Part shown: positions 28,209 through 37,393 of the stretch, in pieces
How positions within the stretch are numbered: position 1 is the stretch's first letter
How the letters are laid out: every line of letters begins with the position of its first letter
Origin: Paenarthrobacter aurescens
Lineage (GTDB): Bacteria; Actinomycetota; Actinomycetes; Actinomycetales; Micrococcaceae
DNA length: 64,000 nucleotides
Direction of reading: 5' to 3'
Assembly: GCF_025421775.1 (NCBI RefSeq)
Contig: NZ_JAOEFX010000005.1
Coordinates: forward strand, 310,001-374,000
Notes under the pieces: model-generated
Seen by the model: the letters and a program-made list of their open reading frames with translations, nothing else
Databases searched by the model: none
What the model was told of the DNA's origin: nothing
Made by a program: the position numbers and the translations under genes

Positions 28209-29999
28209 GTGACTGCAAACCAAGACCCCGCAAAGGCGGAGACCCCCGTACCGCCTCCCGCGCCACAAGGTGCGGCGGCCGCCGTCGACACCTTGGAAGC
28301 TGCCCGTGCGGAACTTGCGGCCACCACGCTTCCGCTCGCCGTGCCGGAAGCGCAGGAAGCCCGCCAGTGGATCCGTGAATCATTGGCGCAGCTCGACGAT
28401 TACGTCATTCCCCGGTACCGCAGCCTGGATGCTCCACTGCTGGCCGTGGTGGGCGGTTCCACGGGGGCGGGAAAGTCTACGCTGGTCAATGCCCTGATCG
28501 GCTACCCGGTAACCCGTGCAGGCGCCATCAGGCCCACGACGCGCCAGCCCATTCTTTTGCACCACCCGCAAGACTCAAGGTGGTTTGAAGGCCACAGGAT
28601 ACTTCCAAGTCTGAAACGGATCCGCGGGACTGTTTCAGCCAGTCCGGTGCCGGCCAACCAGGCAGGTGCCGCCCCGGATGCGCAGGCGATCACCTCTTTG
28701 GTGCTGCTGGGACACGATTCTGTCGCTCAGGGAATCGCGCTTCTGGACGCGCCCGACGTCGACTCGATCTCCGATGACAACCGAAGGCTGGCAGGACAGT
28801 TGCTGGCCGCAGCCGACCTCTGGGTATTCGTTACCACGGCAAACCGTTACGCCGATGCCGTCCCCTGGCGGCTGCTGCTGGACGCGGCCTCGCGGGACAT
28901 CACCGTTGCCGTGGTCCTGGACCGGGTACCACCTGCCGCCGAAGACGAAGTGAGGACCGACCTTCAGGCAATGCTGGACCGTCAAGGGCTCGGTGATGCG
29001 AAGCTCTTCGTCGTCCCGGAAAGCGCCTTGGATGCGTTCGGAATGCTCCCTGCGGAGTCTGTGGCCCCCTTGCGTCAATGGTTGGGAGCCCTGGCCGCCA
29101 ATGCGGCGGGAAGGGCGGATGTCGCCAGGCGGACACTCAACGGAGCCGTGAAATCAGTCAGCGTCCGTTTGGAAGGAATCGCCGCCGCCGCTGCGGCGCA
29201 GGATGCGGCCGCCCATGAACTCCAGGCGATCTGCGTAGCGGAGTATGAGCAAGCGCTCTCGCGGATTCTTGAGGCGACCAAGGACGGAGCACTCCTGCGT
29301 GGTGAAGTCCTGGCACGGTGGCAGGACTTTGTGGGGACTGGGGAGTTCTTCCGGGCTGTCGAACAGAACATCGGCCGTTTCCGCGACCGCGTGGGCGCCT
29401 TTTTCCGTGGAGAGCCCGCTCCCGCGGTTAAGGTCGAGACGGCCATCGAGACCGGGCTGCAGGCCGTGATCCTGGATGAAGCCGCCAACGCGGCAGAAAA
29501 CGTGGACAGGCGATGGCGCCTGGATACCGCGGGCCGTCAACTCCTCGGCGCCGATGACTTGTCCGGAACCAGCGACGGCTTCGATGCGAAGACCGCTGCT
29601 GCCATCCGGTCCTGGCAGGAGGGCCTGATGGAGATGATCCGCACCCAGGGCCAGGGGAAACGGACCCAGGCCCGGTGGTTGTCCTTCGGCGTCAATGGGC
29701 TTGGTGCCGCGCTCATGGTGGTGGTGTTCTCGATGACTGCGGGCTTGAGCGGCCTGGAGATCGGTATCGCCGGGGGAACGGCAGTGGTTGGCCAGAAGCT
29801 GTTGGAAGCGGTGTTCGGCGAAGATGCGGTCCGCCGTTTGGCCCAGCAAGCAAGGGATGACCTGCACACTCAATGCCAGCGGCTGCTTGACGATGAGCGG
29901 GAACGGTTCTTCAGCCGGCTCGAGGCTGCCCATCCCAGCGCCGGCAACCACTTGGCCGGGCATGCCGAGGCGCTGCGCCGGCTGGCGGATGCTGCATGA
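28209..29999 (+). CDS. Dynamin-like GTPase, membrane-associated (first of a pair)
   Basis: 596 residues from the GTG at 28209; CATGAT six or so bases upstream suggests a leaderless start, while the open frame upstream overlaps the tRNA terminator and is not conserved. GTPase motifs: G1 GGSTGAGKSTLVNALIG, G2 TTRQP, G3 LDAPDVDS, G4-like VLDRVP (weak: lacks the usual N/TKxD). A helical middle region is followed by a hydrophobic hairpin at about residues 490-537 (NGLGAALMVVVFSMTAGLSG and on), then a charged helical tail. Size, layout and the tandem partner match the DynA/DynB dynamin-like pair that stabilises FtsZ rings in sporulating Streptomyces; that equivalence is inference. Its stop overlaps the partner's start (ATGA). 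Confidence 0.8.
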   Translation: MTANQDPAKAETPVPPPAPQGAAAAVDTLEAARAELAATTLPLAVPEAQEARQWIRESLAQLDDYVIPRYRSLDAPLLAVVGGSTGAGKSTLVNALIGYPVTRAGAIRPTTRQPILLHHPQDSRWFEGHRILPSLKRIRGTVSASPVPANQAGAAPDAQAITSLVLLGHDSVAQGIALLDAPDVDSISDDNRRLAGQLLAAADLWVFVTTANRYADAVPWRLLLDAASRDITVAVVLDRVPPAAEDEVRTDLQAMLDRQGLGDAKLFVVPESALDAFGMLPAESVAPLRQWLGALAANAAGRADVARRTLNGAVKSVSVRLEGIAAAAAAQDAAAHELQAICVAEYEQALSRILEATKDGALLRGEVLARWQDFVGTGEFFRAVEQNIGRFRDRVGAFFRGEPAPAVKVETAIETGLQAVILDEAANAAENVDRRWRLDTAGRQLLGADDLSGTSDGFDAKTAAAIRSWQEGLMEMIRTQGQGKRTQARWLSFGVNGLGAALMVVVFSMTAGLSGLEIGIAGGTAVVGQKLLEAVFGEDAVRRLAQQARDDLHTQCQRLLDDERERFFSRLEAAHPSAGNHLAGHAEALRRLADAA

Positions 30000-31615
30000 G
30001 CCGCCACAGCCAGGTCCGCGAGTCTTCCCAGCTGCAGCGTCGCCTGGAGTCGCTCAACACCGCCCGCGAACTCGCCGAGGGGGTACTTCCCGATCAGGAA
30101 TTGCAATCCGTCTACGACATCCTGGAGCGTGCTGCGTCCCGCCGGTCGTTGTCCGCAGGACACACGGTAGTGGGCTTTTTCGGGGCCACGGGCAGCGGCA
30201 AGTCGTCGTTGTTCAACGCAGTGTCCGGCAGCGGGCTGGCCACTGCGGCTGCCCGACGCCCCACAACCTCCCAGCCGCTGGCGGGAATTTGGGGCGAAGA
30301 CGGCAGTGGACCACTGCTCGACTGGTTGGATGTCAAGGAACGGCACACGCTGCCACCCGTTCCGGGCCTTGCCGATGAGGGCAGCGGACTCGTGCTTCTG
30401 GACCTCCCGGACTTCGATTCCACACGGGTGGAAAACAGGGAAATAGTCCAACGCATGGCGGGCATGGTCGATGTCCTTGTGTGGGTGCTGGACCCGCAAA
30501 AGTACGCTGACGCCGCGGTGCACAATGACTTCCTTCGACCCATGGCTTCCCACGGCGCCGTCACCTTGGTTGTGCTGAACCAGGTGGACACGCTGGGTGC
30601 TGCCGATGCCTCTGCTGTGATGCAGTCCTTGGAGGAGATCCTGGCTGGCGACGGCTTGGACAAGGTCCGTGTTGTGGGCGCGTCAGCGTTGACGGGCGCT
30701 GGCGTCGATACTGTCCGGGGTGCCATCAGGAACGTCGTTGTCCAGAGGGAGGCAACAACCCAGCGCCTCGCGGCGGATGTAGCGAAGGCTGCCGCTGGGC
30801 TCGCACGCGCCTCCGGCGACGGTGAAGCCCGCGGCATCAAGGGAAGCTCGAAGGCGCGCCTCGCCTCGGAACTTGCGACGGCGGCAAACGTACCGGTTGT
30901 GGTGGATGCCGTCGAGCGATCCTTCAAGAGGGAGTCAGCCAAGAGGACGGGGTGGCCCGTTACGCGGTGGCTATTGCGTTTCAGGCCGGACCCCTTGCGC
31001 AGGCTGAACCTCGGCAAGGCGGATACCCTGCCTGAACTCAGCCGGACGTCCTTGCCTCCGGCCGGTGCACCCGAGCGTGCACGGACGGATGCCGCTGTCA
31101 GGGATTTTGCGGATGATGCGTCCGCGGGCGCTCCCGGTCCGTGGCGCGCAGCCATCCGTGGGGCCGCACGGGAGGGCCGCGAACAGCTGCCCGATGCGTT
31201 GGATCAAGCTATTGCCGGTACGGACCTGAAGGCGACGAAGCGTCCCCTGTGGTGGATTCTTTTCAACACCCTGCAATGGCTTGCGCTTCTGCTCGCAGTG
31301 GGTGGCCTTGGATGGCTCGGTGTGCTGGCCATCCTTGGCTACTTCCAGATGCCAGTCCCCGAGGTGCCACGAACGGAGGGGTGGCCGTGGCCCACGCTCA
31401 TGGTCGCTGCAGGAGTCGTGTTGGGCATTGTCCTGGCGATTGCCGGGAGGATCCTGGGCGGTTGGGCGGCCAAAGCCCGTGCATCCGGCGCAGCCAAGCG
31501 GTTGAAGGCCGCGGTGGCAGCGGTGGCCGGGCAGAGAATTGTTGATCCCGTTGACGTGGAAATCACGCGGTTGAAAGCGTTTAATGCGGCACTGAAGGCT
31601 GCGCGCCAGACTTAA
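29996..31615 (+). CDS. Dynamin-like GTPase, membrane-associated (second of a pair)
   Basis: 539 residues, start overlapping the previous stop. G1 GATGSGKSSLFNAVSG, G2 TTSQP, G3 LDLPDFDS, and a full G4 LNQVD, so its nucleotide site looks more canonical than the partner's. Two membrane segments lie at about 421-452 and 465-489, followed by a basic, Ala-rich tail. Two GTPases of unequal size with C-terminal membrane hairpins, made together, suggest a heteromeric membrane-remodelling or division complex. Alternative: a YfjP/EngA-like GTPase pair of unknown role. Its TAA stop shares TTAA with the stop of the convergent DUF1697 gene. Confidence 0.8.
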   Translation: MSRHSQVRESSQLQRRLESLNTARELAEGVLPDQELQSVYDILERAASRRSLSAGHTVVGFFGATGSGKSSLFNAVSGSGLATAAARRPTTSQPLAGIWGEDGSGPLLDWLDVKERHTLPPVPGLADEGSGLVLLDLPDFDSTRVENREIVQRMAGMVDVLVWVLDPQKYADAAVHNDFLRPMASHGAVTLVVLNQVDTLGAADASAVMQSLEEILAGDGLDKVRVVGASALTGAGVDTVRGAIRNVVVQREATTQRLAADVAKAAAGLARASGDGEARGIKGSSKARLASELATAANVPVVVDAVERSFKRESAKRTGWPVTRWLLRFRPDPLRRLNLGKADTLPELSRTSLPPAGAPERARTDAAVRDFADDASAGAPGPWRAAIRGAAREGREQLPDALDQAIAGTDLKATKRPLWWILFNTLQWLALLLAVGGLGWLGVLAILGYFQMPVPEVPRTEGWPWPTLMVAAGVVLGIVLAIAGRILGGWAAKARASGAAKRLKAAVAAVAGQRIVDPVDVEITRLKAFNAALKAARQT

Positions 31616-32148
31616 AGTGCCGCTGCTGCGTCCCGGACTTTGATCAGCGTGCGGAGGTTCCTGGTTGTGGTGCTTGCCTTGTAGCGGGCCTTGGCCGAGA
31701 GCTTGCTGAAAGGGCTGTCCAGCGTGCCGCCGGCCGGGGCCAGCCATGCCGAGGCTTCCGGCCCAAGGCGCACCTGCTCCACATCCTCAAGGCCCTCGCC
31801 TGCCTCAAAGAGTTCATCCAGCATCGCGGTATCGGAGGCCAGGGTGATGTAGCTGTGGGTGGATTTGTCGTCAGCCGGGTAGGGGCAGGCCTCCACGAGT
31901 TCGGCCACCCTTGCTGATGCGAGGACCACCACCCAGGCGTCGTAGCCGAAGGTCTTCCGCAGGCACTGCTCGAACTGCGCCTTGACTTCTTGGGCCTTGA
32001 GCTCGCTCTGCAGCACGACGTTTCCGCTGGCCAGGAGGGTTTTGACCTTGGCGAACGGGTAGTCCTGAAGGGCAGCCTTGAGGTCGGCCATCTTGATGTT
32101 GATGCCGCCCACATTGACGCCGCGGAGGAACACTGCGTAGCTGTTCAC
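31612..32148 (-). CDS. DUF1697 family protein
   Basis: 178 residues from a GTG at 32148, one base after the ndgR stop; the typical family opening YAVFLRGVNVGGINIKMADL is just after it, and an upstream in-frame start would intrude into ndgR. The motif LASGNVVLQS is also typical. DUF1697 proteins are small, widespread and of unknown function. It is probably co-transcribed with ndgR. The C-terminus is Lys/Arg-rich (ARYKASTTTRNLRTLIKV). Confidence 0.85.
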   Translation of the reverse strand: MNSYAVFLRGVNVGGINIKMADLKAALQDYPFAKVKTLLASGNVVLQSELKAQEVKAQFEQCLRKTFGYDAWVVVLASARVAELVEACPYPADDKSTHSYITLASDTAMLDELFEAGEGLEDVEQVRLGPEASAWLAPAGGTLDSPFSKLSAKARYKASTTTRNLRTLIKVRDAAAAL

Positions 32149-32149
32149 G

Positions 32150-32869
32150 CTAGTCGTTGTTCTTCCGCAGGGCATCCGTCAGCACCCGGGCGGCGTTGCA
32201 GACCACTTCGGCGTGCAGGCGGCCCGGCTGGCGGGTCAGCCGCTCAATGGGCCCCGAAATGGACACAGCCGCAATAACTCGGCCGGAGGGGCCGCGAACG
32301 GGTGCGGAAACCGAGGCGACCCCAGGCTCGCGTTCGCCGAGGCTCTGACCCCAGCCCCGGCGTCGTACTCCTGCCAGGACGGTGGGCGTGAAGCGGGCAT
32401 TCTGGAGCCCGTCCAGGAGGCGGTCGTGGTCCTCCCACGCCAGCAGGACCTGGGCGGCGGAGCCGGCCTTCATGGACAGCTGCGTGCCCACCGGGATGGT
32501 GTCGCGCAGGCCGATGGGGCGTTCGGCCGACGCTACGCAGACGCGCCAGTCACCCTGCCTGCGGAAGATCTGGGCACTCTCTCCCGTTGCATCGCGCAGC
32601 TGGATGAGGACCGGACCGGCAGAGGCGATAAGCCGGTCTTCACCGGCAGCGGAGGCGAGCTCCACCAAGCGGCTGCCCAGGACAAAGCGTCCTTGGATGT
32701 CGCGGCTCACCAACCTGTGATGCACCAAGGCCAGCGCGAGCCGGTGAACCGTAGGCCGGGCAAGCCCCGTAGCCGCTACAAGTTGTGCGAGTGTCGTAGG
32801 CCCGGCCTCGAGGGCATCGAGTACTTGGGCCGCTTTGTCAATGACACCGACTCCACTAGAATTGTCCAT
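32150..32869 (-). CDS. ndgR: IclR-family regulator of leucine/branched-chain synthesis (NdgR/LtbR type)
   Basis: 239 residues from the ATG at 32869, giving the N-terminus MDNSSGVGVIDKAAQVLDAL, which matches my memory of NdgR orthologues in Streptomyces; an ATG 15 codons upstream is less likely. Winged HTH: TLAQLVAATGLARPTVHRLA; the IclR effector domain follows (TGESAQIFRRQGDWRVCVAS, GEREPGVASVSAPVRGP). NdgR/LtbR/AreB proteins control leuCD, ilv and other amino-acid genes. Its divergent position to leuC, with the palindrome TCTCA-N5-TGAGA between them, is the conserved arrangement. A TATCAT -10-like box lies very close to the ATG. Confidence 0.93.
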   Translation of the reverse strand: MDNSSGVGVIDKAAQVLDALEAGPTTLAQLVAATGLARPTVHRLALALVHHRLVSRDIQGRFVLGSRLVELASAAGEDRLIASAGPVLIQLRDATGESAQIFRRQGDWRVCVASAERPIGLRDTIPVGTQLSMKAGSAAQVLLAWEDHDRLLDGLQNARFTPTVLAGVRRRGWGQSLGEREPGVASVSAPVRGPSGRVIAAVSISGPIERLTRQPGRLHAEVVCNAARVLTDALRKNND

Positions 32870-32878
32870 GTAATGATA

Positions 32879-32900
32879 TTGCCGTCTCATTATCTGAGAT
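32879..32900. promoter_or_regulatory. Candidate NdgR operator between ndgR and leuC
   Basis: TCTCA (32885-32889), five bases, TGAGA (32895-32899) is a perfect inverted repeat. The minus strand reads GATAATGAGACGGCAA (32894-32879), which shares TGAGACG with the leuB promoter and resembles TAGTGAGATACGATA at ilvB. It lies 10 bases from the ndgR start and about 104 from leuC. Confidence 0.6.
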
Positions 32901-33003
32901 GCAAGTTGTTTCACTGGCCTATTTCACAACCGTCCTGCTTCAGTAGATGAAGAACAATTCAAGTGGATGGCCTACATCCAACCGCAGTGAAGGGAGCAAG
33001 GCC

Positions 33004-34455
33004 GTGGGAAAGACACTGGCCGAGAAAGTCTGGGATGCGCACGTAGTGCGCAAAGGCGAAGGCGAAGGAGCCAATGCCCAGCCCGACCTTCTCTTCATCG
33101 ACCTGCACCTCGTCCATGAAGTGACTTCCCCGCAGGCATTTGAAGGCCTGCGGCTGGCCGGCCGGCCTCTGCGCCGCGTCGACCTCACCATTGCCACGGA
33201 GGACCACAACACTCCGACGCTGGACATCGACAAGCCAATCGCCGACCTGACGAGCCGCACCCAGATTGAAACCCTGCGCGCCAACTGCAGGGAATTCGGC
33301 GTCCGCCTCCACTCGCTGGGGGATAAGGAACAGGGCATTGTGCACGTCGTGGGACCGCAGCTGGGCCTGACCCAGCCAGGCATGACGGTGGTTTGCGGCG
33401 ACTCCCACACCTCAACCCACGGCGCCTTCGGGGCGCTGGCCATGGGAATTGGTACATCCGAGGTTGAACACGTCATGGCGACACAGACGCTGTCCTTGAA
33501 GCCGTTCAAGACCATGGCCATCAACGTTGAAGGCACCCTGCGTCCCGGCGTCACCGCCAAAGACATCATCCTGGCCGTTATCGCCAAGATCGGCACCGGC
33601 GGCGGACAGGGGTACGTCCTGGAATACCGCGGTTCCGCAATCCGTGCGCTGTCCATGGACGCCCGCATGACCATCTGCAACATGTCCATCGAAGCCGGCG
33701 CCCGCGCCGGCATGGTGGCTCCGGACCAGACCACCTACGACTACATGGAGGGCCGTCCCCACGCACCGGAAGGCGCGGACTGGGATGCCGCCGTCGAGTA
33801 TTGGAATACCCTCCACACCGACGCCGATGCGACCTTCGATGTCGAGGTTGACCTGGACGCCGACACCCTGGAACCGTTTGTCACCTGGGGTACCAACCCT
33901 GGGCAAGGCGTCTCCCTCTCAGCCAAGGTCCCGTCTCCGGAAGACTTCGGCGACGAAAACGCCAAGGCTGCTGCCGAACGTGCCCTCCAGTACATGGGCC
34001 TGGAAGCAGGTACGCCCATGAAGGACATCCGCGTGGATACAGTCTTCCTGGGATCCTGCACCAACTCGCGCATCGAGGACCTTCGCGCCGCTGCTGACAT
34101 CATCCGGGGACGCGAAAAAGACCCCAAAGTCCGCATGCTGGTGGTTCCCGGATCGGCGCGTGTCCGGTTGGAAGCCGAAGCCGAAGGCCTGGACAAGGTC
34201 TTCAAGGAATTCGGTGCCGAGTGGCGCTTCGCCGGATGCTCCATGTGCCTCGGCATGAACCCGGACCAGTTGGAGCCGGGGGAGCGTTGTGCATCGACGT
34301 CCAACCGCAACTTTGAGGGCCGCCAGGGCAAGGGCGGCCGCACACACCTGGTCTCTCCTGTGGTGGCCGCAGCCACGGCCGTGCGCGGCACGTTGAGCTC
34401 GCCGTCGGACCTTGAGTCCGCTCCTGCAGGCACATTGACCGGAATCGCAGTCTAG
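33004..34455 (+). CDS. leuC: 3-isopropylmalate dehydratase, large subunit
   Basis: 483 residues from the GTG at 33004, which has AGGGAG seven bases upstream; an in-frame ATG at 32947 lacks a ribosome site. With LeuD it isomerises 2-isopropylmalate to 3-isopropylmalate. Aconitase fold; the [4Fe-4S] ligands are the Cys in FLGSCTNSR and the two in [14 protein letters not shown]. The substrate loop motif [20 protein letters not shown] is intact. leuD follows after nine bases. Confidence 0.97.
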   Translation: MGKTLAEKVWDAHVVRKGEGEGANAQPDLLFIDLHLVHEVTSPQAFEGLRLAGRPLRRVDLTIATEDHNTPTLDIDKPIADLTSRTQIETLRANCREFGVRLHSLGDKEQGIVHVVGPQLGLTQPGMTVVCGDSHTSTHGAFGALAMGIGTSEVEHVMATQTLSLKPFKTMAINVEGTLRPGVTAKDIILAVIAKIGTGGGQGYVLEYRGSAIRALSMDARMTICNMSIEAGARAGMVAPDQTTYDYMEGRPHAPEGADWDAAVEYWNTLHTDADATFDVEVDLDADTLEPFVTWGTNPGQGVSLSAKVPSPEDFGDENAKAAAERALQYMGLEAGTPMKDIRVDTVFLGSCTNSRIEDLRAAADIIRGREKDPKVRMLVVPGSARVRLEAEAEGLDKVFKEFGAEWRFAGCSMCLGMNPDQLEPGERCASTSNRNFEGRQGKGGRTHLVSPVVAAATAVRGTLSSPSDLESAPAGTLTGIAV

Positions 34456-34464
34456 GAGGATCCC

Positions 34465-35073
34465 ATGGAAGCTTTCACTACCCACACCGGCATCGGCGTG
34501 CCGTTGCGCCAGAGCAACGTGGACACCGACCAGATCATCCCCGCTGTATACCTTAAGCGCATCACGCGCACAGGCTTCGAAGACGCCTTGTTCGCCGCCT
34601 GGCGCAAGGATGAATCCTTCATCCTCAACCAGGCCCCGTTCAGCGCTGGCTCCGTGCTGGTTGCCGGACCCGATTTCGGCACTGGATCATCACGCGAGCA
34701 CGCAGTCTGGGCCTTGAAGGACTACGGCTTCAAAGCCGTCCTGTCCTCCCGTTTCGCCGATATTTTCCGGGGCAACTCCGGAAAGCAGGGGCTCCTCGCA
34801 GCCCAGGTGGCACAGGACGACATTGAACTGATCTGGAAGGTCCTGGAAAACCACCCGGGCACTGAGGTGAAGGTGGACCTGGTCAGCAAGACCGTGGAGT
34901 GCGGCAACATCGTGGCTCCGTTCGATATTGACGATTACACCCGCTGGCGCCTCCTGGAAGGCCTCGATGACATCGGCCTGACTCTTCAGCACGAAGAAGA
35001 CATCACCGCATACGAGGCCACCCGTCCGTCCTTCAAGCCGAAGACGCTTCCCGCGAAAGTTGATGCTGGATAA
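34465..35073 (+). CDS. leuD: 3-isopropylmalate dehydratase, small subunit
   Basis: 202 residues, ATG preceded by AGGAGG. It supplies the swivelling domain of the dehydratase and substrate recognition ([32 protein letters not shown]). It is the partner of LeuC, made from the same transcript, and ends before a strong terminator. Confidence 0.97.
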   Translation: MEAFTTHTGIGVPLRQSNVDTDQIIPAVYLKRITRTGFEDALFAAWRKDESFILNQAPFSAGSVLVAGPDFGTGSSREHAVWALKDYGFKAVLSSRFADIFRGNSGKQGLLAAQVAQDDIELIWKVLENHPGTEVKVDLVSKTVECGNIVAPFDIDDYTRWRLLEGLDDIGLTLQHEEDITAYEATRPSFKPKTLPAKVDAG

Positions 35074-35101
35074 CTCCATGTTTTAGTGGCGCAACTATGC
35101 G

Positions 35102-35150
35102 GAAAAAGGACCGGTGGGCCCCGTTTGAGGGTGCTTGCCGGTCCTTTTTC
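35102..35150 (+). terminator. Terminator after leuCD
   Basis: GAAAAAGGACCGG (35102-35114) pairs with CCGGTCCTTTTTC (35138-35150), 13 bp with a 23-base loop; the T-rich right arm serves as the tail on the plus strand. A possible murA -10 TATGCT lies downstream at 35222-35227, without a clear -35. Confidence 0.8.
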
Positions 35151-35282
35151 GTCAACGTTCAACTGATGCATGAGACCCTGGCCGCCGGGTGCGTCCATTT
35201 CGGTTCGGTAACGCGAGCTTCTATGCTTAGCTGGAGCCTTTGTAAGTTTGGGGGGCGAGTAGTCGTGAGGAAACCGGTATAG

Positions 35283-36608
35283 ATGAGTAGTGTTCTGACA
35301 ATCCGCGGTGGGGTCCCGTTAACTGGACGAGTGACCGTTCGTGGTGCCAAGAACCTGGTGCCCAAAGCCATGGTGGCGGCGTTGCTGGGCAGCGAACCAT
35401 CGGTGCTGAGGAACGTGCCGGAAATCAAGGACGTAGAGGTTGTCACCAGCCTGCTGCAGCTGCACGGTGTGACCGTTGCGAAGGATCCGGTCACGGGGGA
35501 CCTCACCTTGGACCCCAAGGATGCCAAGACGGCCTCCAGCACGGCCATTGACGCCCATGCAGGCGATTCCAGGATTCCCATCCTTTTGTGTGGACCCCTG
35601 ATCCACGCCATCGGTGAAGCCTTCATCCCTGATCTGGGCGGCTGCAAGATCGGCGACAGGCCCATTGACTACCATTTGAACGTGCTCCGCCAGTTCGGTG
35701 CAGTGGTGGAGAAACGCCCAGGCGGCATCCACATCTCCGCCCCGCACGGTCTCCATGGAGCCAAGATCTCCCTTCCGTATCCGTCGGTTGGTGCCACGGA
35801 GCAGGTTCTGCTCAGCGCAACCCGCGCCGAAGGCATCACGGAACTCATCGGGGCGGCAACTGAGCCCGAGATCATTGACCTCATTGCGGTCCTGCAGAAA
35901 ATGGGCGCCATCATTAGCGTCCAGACGGACCGCACCATTCGGATTGAGGGTGTCAAGGACCTTCGCGGATACAACCATCGTGCGCTCCCTGACCGCAACG
36001 AATCAGCCTCCTGGGCTTCCGCTGCCTTGGTTACCCGAGGCGACATCTTTGTTGAGGGTGCTTCGCAGCGGGACATGATGACGTTCCTGAACACGTACCG
36101 CAAAGTGGGCGGAGGGATGGATATCGGTGACGACGGTATCCGTTTCTACCACCAAGGCGGCAAGCTCTCCCCGCTGGTCCTGGAGACGGACGTGCACCCC
36201 GGCTTCATGACGGACTGGCAGCAGCCCCTGGTGGTTGCGCTGACCCAGGCTGAGGGAGTTTCGATTGTTCACGAAACTGTTTACGAGAACCGCTTCGGGT
36301 TCACTGATGCCCTGGCCCGGATGGGTGCCAACATTCAGGTTCACCGCGAGTGCTTGGGCAGTGTGCCGTGCCGGTTCGGACAGCGGAACTTCCTGCACTC
36401 CGCCGTGATTTCGGGCCCGACGCCGCTCCGGGGCACCGACATCGACATCCCCGATCTCCGTGGCGGCTTCAGCCACCTCATCGCGGCCTTGGCTGCTACG
36501 GGCACCTCCCGTGTCACGGGCATCGACATCATTAACCGCGGTTACGAGCGCTTTACCGAGAAGCTGGCCGGCTTGGGCGCCGATTTCGATATCACCACCA
36601 CCAAGTAG
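35283..36608 (+). CDS. murA: UDP-N-acetylglucosamine 1-carboxyvinyltransferase
   Basis: 441 residues, ATG preceded by GAGGAAA. It transfers enolpyruvate from PEP to UDP-GlcNAc, the first committed step of peptidoglycan synthesis. The catalytic Cys121 is in DLGGCKIGDRPIDYHL, so fosfomycin would be expected to react (organisms with Asp here resist it). The PEP-binding Lys is in RGAKNLVPKAM, where the usual KNAAxP reads KNLVPK, and the C-terminal DLRGGFSHLIAALAA replaces the common DLRAGAALVLAALAA, so this is a somewhat divergent MurA branch. It leads an envelope-precursor cluster: murA-plsC-gpsA-ddl. Confidence 0.92.
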   Translation: MSSVLTIRGGVPLTGRVTVRGAKNLVPKAMVAALLGSEPSVLRNVPEIKDVEVVTSLLQLHGVTVAKDPVTGDLTLDPKDAKTASSTAIDAHAGDSRIPILLCGPLIHAIGEAFIPDLGGCKIGDRPIDYHLNVLRQFGAVVEKRPGGIHISAPHGLHGAKISLPYPSVGATEQVLLSATRAEGITELIGAATEPEIIDLIAVLQKMGAIISVQTDRTIRIEGVKDLRGYNHRALPDRNESASWASAALVTRGDIFVEGASQRDMMTFLNTYRKVGGGMDIGDDGIRFYHQGGKLSPLVLETDVHPGFMTDWQQPLVVALTQAEGVSIVHETVYENRFGFTDALARMGANIQVHRECLGSVPCRFGQRNFLHSAVISGPTPLRGTDIDIPDLRGGFSHLIAALAATGTSRVTGIDIINRGYERFTEKLAGLGADFDITTTK

Positions 36609-36619
36609 CGGGGGATCCT

Positions 36620-37393
36620 TTGAAGGAATCGGCCAAGAGCCGTGCCACGTTCATGCTGCTGGCGGGCCTCGCGCGCCCGTTGATGAACATCCTGATGGCC
36701 AAGAAGTGGGAGGGCCTCGAAAACCTTCCATCCGGTGGCTTCATTGCCGTGCCAAACCACTGCACCGAGATCGACCCCGTCGTGATCGGGCACTTGGTGT
36801 ACAACCAGAAGCGTCCGCCGCACTTTCTGGCGAAGACGGGCCTTTTCAAAGTCCCAGTGCTGGGAGCCTTGCTCCATGCGACGAGGCAGATCCCGGTTGA
36901 ACGCTCGACGGCGGGAGCGAACCGCTCGCTGCAAATCGCCAAAGAGGTTGTGGATGCCGGCGGCGCCATCATCATCTATCCCGAGGGAACCCTGACCCGG
37001 GATCCCGATCTGTGGCCCATGAAGGGACACACGGGTGCCGCCAGGCTTGCCCTGCAGACAGGTGCCCCCGTAGTGCCAATGGCACACTGGGGTGCACATG
37101 AAGTCTTCCCGCGCTATGCCAAGCGATTCCACATTTTTCCGCGCAAAACGGTACGCGTCGTGGTGGGCAAACCAGTGGACCTCAGTGCCTTTTCCGACCG
37201 GCCGATGGACCGCGCCACGCTGACTGAGGCAACAGAAGTCATCATGGACGCCATCACGGAACTCCTGGCCACCCTGCGCGATGAGCCTGCCCCCGCCGAA
37301 CGGTGGGATCCGGCTGTTCATAAGCAGTCCAAGCATGGCCGCTTCGTTGAGCGGGGATCCTCTGACGCGCCGGAACCGGAGGAGGGCAAATGA
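36620..37393 (+). CDS. plsC: 1-acyl-sn-glycerol-3-phosphate acyltransferase family protein
   Basis: 257 residues from a TTG at 36620 with GGGGGA before it; a later ATG at 36653 is the alternative. The acyltransferase motif I is NHCTEID (His47, Asp52); motif III is IIYPEGTLTRDPDLWPMKGH. Family members acylate lysophosphatidic acid to phosphatidic acid at the membrane. It overlaps gpsA by ATGA, fitting a phospholipid role since GpsA makes the glycerol-3-phosphate backbone. The C-terminal 35 residues are a charged, probably disordered tail. Confidence 0.9.
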   Translation: MKESAKSRATFMLLAGLARPLMNILMAKKWEGLENLPSGGFIAVPNHCTEIDPVVIGHLVYNQKRPPHFLAKTGLFKVPVLGALLHATRQIPVERSTAGANRSLQIAKEVVDAGGAIIIYPEGTLTRDPDLWPMKGHTGAARLALQTGAPVVPMAHWGAHEVFPRYAKRFHIFPRKTVRVVVGKPVDLSAFSDRPMDRATLTEATEVIMDAITELLATLRDEPAPAERWDPAVHKQSKHGRFVERGSSDAPEPEEGK

